A stretch of DNA of 64,000 bases from Homarus americanus (Eukaryota; Arthropoda; Malacostraca; Decapoda; Nephropidae), in assembly GCF_018991925.1 (NCBI RefSeq), contig NW_024737068.1, positions 10,344,563-10,408,562 on the forward strand, in the 5' to 3' direction. Shown here in pieces: positions 10,450 to 21,060 of the stretch. A program made the translations under genes and the position numbers. Numbering within the stretch: position 1 is the first letter of the stretch; every line of letters starts with the position of its first letter. The notes under the pieces were generated by a model, which did no database searches, was not told where the DNA came from, and saw nothing but the letters and a program-made list of their open reading frames with translations.

Positions 10450-10714
10450 ACAGAGACGTATGTCTGTATGTTTGTGCGTGTGTCCGCACGAGAAACTCAG
10501 AAACTACTTTACCGATCTGTAGTGATGATGGATGGTGTTATATGTAGTGATGATGGGTGGTGTTATATGTAGTGATGATTAGACAATAAAATAATAACAG
10601 TTTAATGCTAAAAAAATATACTTTGCTGTACCTTTGTAGTGAAAAATATGGTGAAACTTACATACACCGTCCTACCGTTGCCTAGCAGATGAGCCGCCCG
10701 GAGGGCGGCGATTC
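10450..10714 (+). mobile_element. Non-autonomous Helitron derivative
   Basis: About 265 bp. The first ~210 bp match the leader of the large Helitron (window 1-312, with two instead of six 25-bp units). The match ends at ACATACACCGT and jumps to about 45 bp matching the Helitron 3' end, with an intact hairpin at 10,693-10,709 and the GATTC that follows it. All coding sequence is gone. This is the expected structure for a short element mobilised in trans by its larger relative. Confidence 0.8.
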
Positions 10715-10716
10715 TC

Positions 10717-10912
<196 letters not shown>

Positions 10913-12134
10913 ATGCGTTGTTTTATTGCCTTGAGGTAAAGTGCTGTCATAACAGATCGCGTCATCATCAACAGTATATCATTGCTTGTACTGTACATCA
11001 AAAGAAGTTATTAGAGATATGGATGGTAACATTTTCTAGGAGGAAAGTGTAGCTTACGTAATAAGTATTGTTACTAAAATGTTGCTTAAGTTTGTTAGGG
11101 ACGTTAGACATTATAATATTATTACTATTCTTTAACATCTACGGTCTTCAGTAAATAACAAATTATGAGTGAAAGCACCACCAGCTATTGCCAGAGATGA
11201 CCTGCTGCTATTTCTGTAAGAGTTTTTGTGTTTATTGTATTCTGTAAATATTTTTACAGGTTAATGGTGAAAGTCGAAAATTTTATGTAACTATAATAAA
11301 TATACTAGAATTTTGTTTCTTCACACCCACACCTTCACTATCCTCTCTATCACAACTGACACCATGTTGATCCCAGCTGTTTATGCCATAAACAAGTGTT
11401 GGGGAAAGGATACGATAATACGGTAACAAAAGAGACGAGACGAAAACGTTAGAGGAATAAGGAACTGTGAGGAGGAGGCGGAGGAGGAGGAACTCTACCC
11501 AGGCGCTCATTGATATTTGATTCCTACACTGTCGTTGAGTGAAGCCTAATTTATTCAGCGTTATGTATGCTCACGGTGGCTTTCGCATTCAGATTCCGTA
11601 ACACGTATCATGTAGACAAATAAACTTCATCCTAAAAGAGCGTTGAGTAATAGATAAACATCAGATCGTAAACCTCAATCCAAATAGCTTTCTCCCAATA
11701 CCCAGTGGAGTCGGAGAGTCACTCTCTGCTCTGGCAACACATAGGGCACTAGCGCTCTGGGTTGGCTATTAGTGCCGTCCTCAAGGCCCCGCCGGCCCTC
11801 ACCAAGCTCACAGAACCTCAGGAGTGCTCCGTGAGGACTAGATGAGTGCCTCTAGAGAGGTCCTTTACCAGCTCTTAAAGGCGTGAAGGGCCCGCGGGTC
11901 GGGCGGGAGTGTTGGTGCAGGATCCAGTGACTCCCTTAGGGGACTCTTCCTGTCCTACGCCACTCCCTGCGTCACTGCCCCTCTCTGCTTCGACTCTCCT
12001 CATCTACACTCCGTCGCTCTCGCCACCACTCGACCCGTTTATTCTGAGGTCCGGGTATCTTTGTGGCTGACTTAAAACGCAGCCCACGTGAGCTTTAATC
12101 ATGGTAATTATGGTAAGACTGCAGAATTCTCTTA

Positions 12135-12137
<3 letters not shown>
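10913..12137. other. Non-coding stretch, GC-rich towards its right end
   Basis: I recognise no gene. The part 11,700-12,060 is GC-rich compared with its surroundings (CCCGCGGGTCGGGCGGG around 11,890). The only longer frame (minus, 11,283-11,510) has no recognisable motif. Confidence 0.4.

Positions 12138-12221
<84 letters not shown>
12138..12221. repeat. (TA)n microsatellite
   Basis: Pure TA run. Confidence 0.95.
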
Positions 12222-12222
<1 letters not shown>

Positions 12223-13869
12223 TTTAATATGTCCATTTGTTACATTATCCAATCAATACCCTCTCAGTAGGTAATACTGTTGTGGATACACATTTCTATG
12301 TGTCTAGTTCCTTATCCTGTAATTTCTGGTTTTCTCTCAAGCGTATTAGTGGCAGTTGGGGATAGCTCCCTCTCCTTTCACATTTCCCTTTACTGGCTTA
12401 CTTAAGCTTCAATCAGGTACCATCACATTTACAATATTCCTGCCCACAATTCCCCAGTATGGTTGTCTTTTGGTTCTGTAAAGTAATCTGTGCTGGCAGG
12501 GTTAACACGAGGCTCCTCAGTGCACACGCCCACTCCAACCTTTTAGGAGAGCATAGAGGGGTTATCCAGTCAGAAGCAAATGCCATTTTGCGACTGGACA
12601 GGTCATCACTGCTATATTCGGGGGTGTGAGGTCACTGCCACATTCAGTATGCTTTCATCCATCGATCTTGGTCCTTGAGAGACATTTTTTTTCGTTTTTC
12701 CACCACGCCTCATGGTGTCAGTCAACAATAACTTAACCTAACCTAACATAACCTAACCTAACCTAACACAACCTAAAAATCATTCCCGATCACCCAACCG
12801 AAACACTCAAGTAACTTCCAACCCCGTTAAAACAGTTTCTTAGTAATACTAGGACATGAACACCATCAGTAATCCTGGCCGTGGTTACATTCAGTTATCC
12901 AATATCTATATTCTGTTCTTAAGAGAACTCAGATTTCCCGTATATCAACTACAGTATATTTTATTTTTATCTACACATTCATCCCTGCTTTCTTCCGTCA
13001 GGAGAAGAGGACACATAAGCCTTCATTCATCCCGATCAGCAAAATCCTGAGACATCCCTCCCAACCTGCTCTGATTTAATCTTTCACTTATTAAAAAATC
13101 TATTTGAATCCGTTGCATCTATCACTTCCTTAACCTCGCCAATGGTAATTTTCCTTTGACTTCTTAATTTCTTGAACTGAATGTAAGTTTTCCTCCAACC
13201 ACTCTTCTCAGTGACGTTACTCAACAATTCAGTGACCCAAACCAATCCCCTGACCACCCTTGTGTTACAGCAAACACTAGATTTGTTCCCCAAAACCCCA
13301 CCCAAACCCATATACCATTACCGTGTCTTCTCCAGTACGTTATTTGATCAGATCACTGTCCTGCCTCTGAATCTTGTACTGTTCCCTCCTCTCTCACGCC
13401 CTCCTCTTCCCAGTCCCTCTGGAACTGTATCACTAACTCATCTGCTTCTACTGACAACATTTTACATACTGTTCGCCTTGATATACAATTCTTTTTACTC
13501 CATTTGAGCCTTACAAAGAAACATAACGCCAATCTGTTGCTCTGCCTTACCTACAAAACAGTAACTGAACTCAAATAAGACTTTTACAGACAGTGAAAAC
13601 GTCACTAGAAAAAAAACAATTATCCCAAACACATTGCCGCTCATAACCAGCAAAAGCAAAAATTTTCCTAAAAGTACATCTTTACTGCGATCCCTGTAAT
13701 ATAAATTTTTCTGATCACTATCCAAGTCCTTCACAACAACTTCTCTAATCCCAATATAAAACCAGTCTTCTATATTTGATCGGACTTCAACTCTACAGAC
13801 TAAAACCTCTTAGATTAGAAGTTTAGCGGGCCACAGTCCACATTTTGATGCTACAAGTAATATTAGAAT
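12222..13869. other. Non-coding stretch with a telomere-like run
   Basis: No gene is recognised. Apart from the CCTAA-rich run at 12,733-12,777 it is ordinary AT-moderate sequence. The part just before 13,870 may be decayed upstream LINE coding sequence, but I cannot support it motif by motif. Confidence 0.4.
12733..12777 (-). repeat. Short TTAGG-like interstitial telomeric run
   Basis: Six recognisable CCTAA units with small interruptions (TTAACCTAACCTAACATAAC and on), the complement of the arthropod telomere repeat TTAGG. A shorter, more degenerate run lies at 58,259-58,283. Confidence 0.6.
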
Positions 13870-14055
13870 TATTAAAACAATGTACCTTGGCTATATAAGA
13901 TTTTTGATAGATTTCCACGCACTAGCCCGGGTCCTTCGCGAAGGAAAAGGCATTAACAAACTCGGGAAAATGCAAAATAAAGCCCTCAGCGTTATTCTAG
14001 GATGTCCCTTGAGCACTGAAGTACTTAATATGAGGGAAGAACTAGATATACCCAG
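13870..14055 (+). pseudogene. LINE reverse transcriptase, C-terminal fragment before the hAT insertion
   Basis: From the ATG at 13,880 the frame reads LGYIRFLIDFHALARV, then LGKMQNKALSVILGCPLST and NMREELDIPS. This is a typical post-catalytic (thumb) region of Jockey/I-like non-LTR retrotransposons, which copy their RNA at a nicked target. The frame is cut at 14,055 by the transposon and resumes on its far side at 16,989, where SVKDRI and later RNase H residues follow in the expected order. The polymerase core (YxDD) is not present upstream in recognisable form, so the copy is 5'-truncated or decayed. Confidence 0.7.
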
Positions 14056-16988
14056 TAGGGTGTGTCATACGGAGGCGAATTTTTTTGTTTTGAGTTTGAA
14101 AAATCGGCCCATGGTATTAATGATGTAGTTCTATGTGCAGAATCATGTGATATCTTCAGATTTGAAAAGTTTTTATTTTTTGATAGGTAAATTTTAACTT
14201 GAAATCTTATGAAAATTCAGTATTCCCACCCTTTTACCAACACCACTAAATAGCTTATTTAAAGTAAAGTAAATGTATCAGGTTAATTTATTAGGATGAA
14301 AAATGATCCAGAATAGTGAAACGAATGATCTTGACACATTTATTAAATTTAATATTCCTTTAGAAAACAAAATCATCAAATACAAAAACCGGTTTGATTT
14401 ACTACTGCACCCGGTGTTGCTGCACACCATTACAGAGAACATGTCTTTCTTGCTTCTGTTTCTACTCATCACCTCCCCTGCTGACCACCTGAGCTCGATG
14501 TAGCCTTCTCCTCTCCTGGTTGTGCACGTGACTGCTGGCCTCGCTCACTTGCTGCACACAACGCTCTATACTGGGTGCGGAGGCCAGGCAGGACATGCAT
14601 GGGGTTGTCCAGGAAAGCTCTGACTTGAACATTGGTGAGGCTGCAGGCAGAGGGGCTCACTGCCAGCCTGATGTTATCCAGATCTATGAGATGAGTGAGG
14701 GTCTTGGCACTCAGATTGACTTCGTGATTTCTTCCTGACCCTGAAGGAATCGTCACCAACTGATTCGGCCATGCCCAGATCCTCTCATAAGCATTGTCTG
14801 CAGAACTGCTCCTATTGTTTCCCTACCAGGAAGACTCCTCAACAGTTCGCTCCACAATCTGAACAACTCTTCCCTTGGCTGACTTCAGGAGCCTGCTGGA
14901 AGAGAACATGCCTGACCTTCGGAGAACGATGACTTGACCTTGGTGTTGAACCAATTTGGCAAGTAGACACTCACGATGAATTGACAATAAGTCTCAGGTT
15001 GTGAAGCTGGTTCCCTTCAGTTTATGATGAGCGACCCAAATTCTGCAGAACCTGAGAGGCTGCTAGAGCCACCCAGAATGAGACTGACCAATCTGCAGGT
15101 AAAGTTAATTTAACAGGCATGACCCCAGTTTTGATGGCACTGCAAATCATGTAACCATAGTAATTGGTCAGTACTCAGGTCGTCAATGATTGTATGTGCA
15201 AGCTCAACGAGTGAGGGCTAACTGTGATTTTTTCAAAGCTCGGATTTATTTCTAACTCAGTGGCAGAGTCCAGCATCTGCCAAGAGACTCAGACCATCTG
15301 TTGTTTTGAAAGAGTCTTGCCATCCAGCTCCTGGATCAGATGTCTGAGGGCAACTCGCTGGTGTGAGGTCACAAACAATCCAAACCAGCTTCCTCCCACC
15401 TTCCTCTCATCCACTGTATGACCCCCCTGCCACCCTGTGTTCGTGTTGGTGCTGTCCCCTCCAATGGCCTGCAGGGTCTGGCCTGTTCCTCTCTGAGCCA
15501 GTCTTGGGTCATATTCGCCACTATCTCAGCTGGTTTCCTGATGTCATCTTTTCTGGAGGAAATACCACAAATATTTCCTCCTGGAAAGTTCATTGCAGCA
15601 GGAGTAGTGTTCTCCCCTTCACCAGCGGCAGGAACAACTTGGTCAGAATTTCCAACTTTCATGAACACTTTAGTGTCATCCCTCCCATCAAAGAACAAAC
15701 AATTGATTCCATTTTCTTATCCCCTTATCAAACTCCTCTTCTAGGATACTGACAAGTTTCTCCTGAGCTCTCTTACTTGTTAAGTGATCTATCAACAGGT
15801 GAACATGATCAGGTGTTATCAAACCACCGTCAACCCAGGCAGCTGTTGCTATCTCTGCAGTTTTCTCCTGAGACCAGTATGGTGTCGTGATGCTGGCCAG
15901 AGCTTTATGCTCGACATCTTCCTATTTCGAATCTATGCCTGAAGGTTTGGGGATCATTATTTTCTGTTAGACAAGTCACCATTCTCCTGGTCAAATTTCG
16001 ATCAGCCATGGGGGGAAGTCATTAAACTCTGAATCAGCTTGACCCAATCATCGGCCTTTTACCTCACCCCTGGCCTTCAAGTCTTTCCTCGGCAATCCTT
16101 CTTCTGTCTCTCTGTGGCAGCCTCCTGTCTCTGACCCGGAATATCTTGGCTAGAAATCATGAGAGCCCCTAATACTGCCAGTCTTCTCTGTGCTTGGACA
16201 AATGCCAGTTCGATCACAGGAATCTCAGTTCACGCTTGCAAATACAGGAGATGTGGGCCTCGATTTAAGCAGTCACGATCGCATCCAAACTCAGACAGAG
16301 AAACAATTGGGCACTTGCAAGTAATTATAAGTCAAATAACTGGTCCAGTTGCTTAAGCAAAGCTGTCCCAACTGCAAGTTTTCCTCTCCCAAGAGAGATA
16401 TCTTGCCTTTTCCCAACTGGCTAGCAGTCTCTCACTAATCTTCTTCTGACTTGTTATGACTGAGTGCTTGAACTTCGAGCGTTAGCCAGAGTGTACTGTG
16501 CCAAGACAGCTTTGGTCATATGTCAATGGCAAATGCCCTTTGTTTGTAAGTTCTTTGGTTCTTTTCACTGATTTGCCTGGATAAACACCGTATCTCAAAA
16601 GCATTCTCATCAGGCAACTCCGACTTCAGGAGCTCTCTCCCAGACCCAAGATAGTGACTGAGATGGCGATTTTTGGTTCCTCGTCCTGGACACAAGCAGC
16701 CATCGCAAATATTATCAACTTAAGTAAATGCATCAATCTGAAACAGAAAAAATATTGTTAGTTGGGTTGTTAAAGAATGAAGTCAGAAAGCACGTTCACT
16801 ATTTAATTGTAATGCATCATACAGGTTGGAAAGCATAGATTTTCGATAAATTTCACACTAAAATTTACCTAGCAAAAGGTTGCAAAATATTGAAACTGAT
16901 ATTTTTTCTGTTTATATACACTAAAATCTACTAAAAAGGGATGGGCCATTAGTTTAGCTGCTGATCTTCCCTCCTATGACACACCCTA
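14056..16988 (-). mobile_element. hAT-like DNA transposon inserted in a LINE
   Basis: The 2,933-bp insert has inverted ends: TAGGGTGTGTCATACGGAGG at the left, and the right end (16,969-16,988) is its near-perfect complement (one base shorter inside). It is flanked by an exact 8-bp direct repeat ATACCCAG (14,048-14,055 and 16,989-16,996). An 8-bp target duplication and ends starting TAGGG fit the hAT superfamily. The minus strand carries a decayed transposase. The host LINE reads across the insertion site, which gives independent proof of the boundaries. Confidence 0.85.
14470..15700 (-). pseudogene. Decayed hAT-like transposase
   Basis: The clearest segment is the minus-strand frame 15,698-15,369. 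It starts MFFDGRDDTKVF and runs through GNICGISSRKDD and IVANMTQDWLREEQ to TRTQGGRGVIQWM. I recognise this as the DGRKD ... GxxTNTGxKGGVIxxxE region of a transposase-like family common in arthropod genomes. The expected continuation (DLHTxELPLRH, then DGKT and WSGPLG) can be followed past the stop in the same frame as PHTSELPSDI and RWSESLGR. A further frame (14,759-14,469) probably holds C-terminal sequence. Many stops and frame changes make it a pseudogene. Confidence 0.6.
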
Positions 16989-18362
16989 ATACCCAGTGTC
17001 AAAGATAGAATAATTTAAGCCAATCTTATTATAGCCCTGGGTCCTTTGCGTGGTGAACCTGATAACATTGTTCCTTAAAATTGCTAGAATGTATGCATCA
17101 TGGGACTAGTGAATCTAAAGAGATCCAAACTACAGCTCCACATATGAAGATGTTTCGACTAGACCACCCGTACAAAGTTGAGACACAACAGCACTTCCTA
17201 CCACCCTGGCGGGTAGTTCCCTTCGATAGCACAATACCGACGTATCCGCCTAAAAGATAAATTATACAAAGTATTTATCTCCAACATACTGCCAAAGTGA
17301 GAGCTCTTGAACACATACACAAACACATATACAAACAATCTCCACTGATGGATCTCTTAATACTGCCTGTGGGGGAGCTGGAAGTGCTAACTTTGTCTCA
17401 AAGTAACAGTAATGAAATTAAGAAAGAAGTTAGAATTAACATCTGGGCATCCCCACAAACTGAATTAGTTGCCATACTCACAGCCATTAAATTTATAAAC
17501 AACCTCTGGCACCGGTAGTCTCATCATCACTGATTCTCTATCTTCACTACTTGCCCTTGACACCCTCAACTTGAGTTGTTAAGGGCTTGTCTCTGAACAA
17601 CACAAATATGCGTACCTTGTTGACAGGGGTGTCAAGATCAAACTGTTTGACCTCTCACATAGGCCTCAGAGAACATGACAGAGTTGATGCCCTCGCCAAA
17701 CTCGCGTCTAACAAAGACACTGTTGAACACTATCTGCTTACCAAAAAGAACGCTTAAAAGTGTAATTGGTAGAGAACTTATGTATATGGAGCAAGTAACA
17801 AGTTCACTAGATTACATGATGTTGTTACCGCTGGACTAATTAGAATATAAATACCTTTGGTAGTATATCCCCACAGATGTGAACAAAACTTCGACTGTGT
17901 GAAGGAAGAACCTTTTAGGGACAGGTTCAAGCACACTGTGTGTGAAATGACGCAACACTTTATCTCTAATGGCAAGATAGCCGACATATTAATATTGTCT
18001 CCACTTTTTTGCACTAAGTAGCTACATCATTTCCCAAATATAGATCCAAACACGCGATGTGCTTAAATATCTTTCACCCAAATGTGAATAACAGTGTGGC
18101 CAGACATATTTTCTCATACTCTTGTACTCACGGAGTTACGAATAAGTTAACTCTCTGTACAGAACTAAACAAAGAATTTATTTTAACTACTGTCTAATAT
18201 TCAATGCTATAATATCCTGACCACGTAGGTTAAGTAAACTGACCCTTTTTGAACACTTTTCTATAATCCTTTTGCGCTACCACTTACAGCATGAGTATGG
18301 TGTGCACAATAAACTAGCTAAACTAGTAGCTTAAGTAGCAAAAATTAAAGACAAATTAAATC
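16989..18362 (+). pseudogene. LINE C-terminus: RNase H, zinc knuckle and 3' UTR
   Basis: Downstream of the hAT insertion the LINE resumes (SVKDRI). It then shows a decayed RNase H domain: a residue block PQTELVAILTAIKFI (the acidic E), then LIITDSLSSLLAL (D), then LREHDRVDALAKLAS (final D). A degraded zinc-binding tail and the 3' UTR follow to about 18,362. The same 3' end occurs inverted at 24,815-25,795, which fixes the element's extent. The coding sequence has several stops and shifts. RNase H removes template RNA during target-primed reverse transcription. Confidence 0.7.
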
Positions 18363-18942
18363 CTTCAATCCTCATCAGACACAATGTGATTTCTGTTCCA
18401 GTGATTCCAATGCAGACCCGATCTTTCTCACGATTCAAACCCGAGGTTTCTTTCTTAGCAAGTACGTCTTTATAAATCGGTGCCACGCTCTTTATGGTAT
18501 CGGGCCATCCTAGCTCGACTTTCTTCTTTGCATGTCCCCCATTATTTAATTTCCCAGAGTTGTTCTCTCCTTACGAACTGACATATCAATGAAAATGTGA
18601 ATGTTTACTGTACATTTTGGCGACTTTCGTTTCACTTTGTACTGCCATGACTATCAGTTCTTCATCTTGCTCCATAATCCTGACCTACTCACTGAACACT
18701 CCAATAATACATGATGATTTTTATATCGTACTAATTTGCACAGCAGTTTATAATATTGTTATGATATTTGTGTTTTATAGAGACTCTTCGTAGATCACTA
18801 AAATATAACTAAAATCTTGAACAAAGACCTTGCTTCGTTAGCAGAGCTCGGCAATTTTTTTATATAATTACTGCCACCAAGACACAAACTCTTACTGTAT
18901 CTCCGAACTAAAATCATTCCCCACTACCACTTTCATTCAGTG
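18363..18942. other. Non-coding stretch, nothing recognised
   Basis: AT-rich sequence between the LINE 3' end and the 39-bp minisatellite. I see no frame, RNA gene or repeat of note. Confidence 0.4.
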
Positions 18943-21058
18943 ACACCAGGGGATAACAGTGATCCAGCTATTGGAGTGGCTCACCAGGGGATAAAAGTGA
19001 ACCAGCTATTGAGTGGCTCACCAGGGGATAACAGTTAACCAGCTATTGGAGTGGCTCACCAGGGGATAATAGTGAACCAGCTATTGGAGTGGCTCACCAG
19101 GGGATAACAGTGAACCAGCTATTGAGTGGCTCACCAGGGGATAACAGTGAACCAGCTATTGGAGTGGCCACCAGGGGATAACACTGAACCAGCTATTGGA
19201 GTGGCTCACCAGGATAACACTGAACCAGCTATAGGAGTGGCTCACCAGGGATAACAGTGGACCAGCTATTGGGTGGCTCACCAGAGGATAACAGTGAACC
19301 AGCTATTGGAGTGGCTCACCAGGGGATAACAGTGAACCAGCTATTGGAGTGGCTCACCAGGGGAACGACAGTGAACCAGCTATTGGAGTGGCTCAAGGAT
19401 GACAGTGAACCAACTGTTGGAGTGGCTCACGGGACGACAGTGAACCAGCTGTTGGAGTACACCCAGGGATATGAACCAGCTGTTGGAGTGGCTCACTAGG
19501 GGATAACAGTAAACCAGCTGGTGGAGTGGCTCACCAGGGACTACAGTGAACCAACTGTTGGAGTGACACACCAGGATAACAGTGAACCAGCTGTTGGAGT
19601 GGCTCACCAGGATAACAGTAAACCAGCTGGTGGGAGTGGCTCACCAGGGGACTACAGTGAACCAACTGTTGGAGTGGCTCACCAGGTGACGACAGTGAAC
19701 CAGCTATTGGAGTGGCAAACCAGGGGACGACAGTGAACCAGCTGTTGGAGTGGCTCACCAGGGGACGACAGTGAGCTAACTATTGGAGTGGTTCACCAGG
19801 GGACGACAGTAAACCAGCTGTTGGAGTGGCTCACTAGGGAATAACAGTGAACCAGCTATTGGAGTGGCTCACCAGGTAACGACAGTGAACCAACTGTTGG
19901 AGTGCCTCACCAGGGGACGACAGTGAACCAGCTATTGGAGTGGATTACCAGGAGACGACAGTGAACCAGCTATTGGATTGACTCACCAGGGGATAACAAT
20001 GAACCAGCTATTGGAGTGGCTCACCAGGAGATAACAGTGAACCAGCTATTGGAGTGGCTCACCAGGGGATAACAGTGAACCAGCTATTGGAATGGCTCAC
20101 CAGGGATAACAGTGAACCAGCTATTTGAGGTGGCTCACCAGGGGATAACAGTGAACCAGCTATTTGGGGTGGCTCACCATGGGACGACAGTGAATCACCT
20201 AGGAGTGGCTCACCAGGGATAACAGTGAACCAGCTGTGGATGCTCACCAGGGATAACAGTGAACCAGCTATTGGAGTGGTTCACCAGGGACAACAGTGAA
20301 CCAGCTATTGGAATGGCTCACCAGGGGATAACAGTGAACCAGCTATTGGAGTGGCACACCAGGGGATAACAGTGAACCAGCTATTGGAGTGGCTGGGGGA
20401 TAACAGTGAACCAGCTATTGGAGTGTCTCACCAGGGATAACAGTGAACCAGCTGGAGGGCTCACCAGGGACGACAGTGAACCAGCTGTTGGAGTGGCTCA
20501 CCAGGACGACAGTGAGCTAACTATTGGAGTGGCTCACCAGGGGACGACAGGAACCAACTGTTGGAGTGGCTCACCAGGGGACGACAGTGAACCAGCTATT
20601 GGAGTGGCTCATCAGAGGACGACAGTGAACCAGCTATTGGAATGTCTCACCAGGGATAACAGTGAACCAGCTATTTGAGTGACTCACCAGGCGATAACAG
20701 TGAACCAGCTATTGGGGTGGCTCACCAGGGGACGACAGTGAACCAGCTATTGGAGTGGCTCACCAGGGGATAACAGTGAACCAGCTATTGGAGTGGTTCA
20801 CCAGGACAACAGTGAACCAGCTATTGGAATGGCTCACCAGGGGATAACAGTGAACCAGCTATTGGAGTGTTACTCCAGGGGATAACAGTGAGCCAGCTAT
20901 TGGAACGGCTCTCCAGGGGACGACGGTGAACCAACTGCTGGAATGACACACCAGGAGACGACAGAGAACATGCTGCTGGGGTGATACCGGGGACGACAAT
21001 GAACTAGCTGTTTGAGTGACACCAGGAGGCGACATTGACCCAGCTGTTGGAGTAGCAC
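18943..21058 (+). repeat. 39-bp minisatellite
   Basis: About 54 units of 39 bp (core GTGAACCAGCTATTGGAGTG, followed by GCTCACCAGGGGATAACA). Many units are one or two bases short. Variants with GACGACAGT instead of GATAACAGT cluster in the middle and right parts. Its open frames (13-residue period) are products of the period. Confidence 0.92.
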
Positions 21059-21060
21059 AA

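Noticed and set aside
11283..11510. Minus-strand small protein with hydrophobic start
   Set aside because: No homology or promoter signal, and the frame length is expected by chance.
18400..18460. Inverted box B-like CGATTCAAACCCGAG
   Set aside because: No box A, tail or repeat partner was found to support a SINE.
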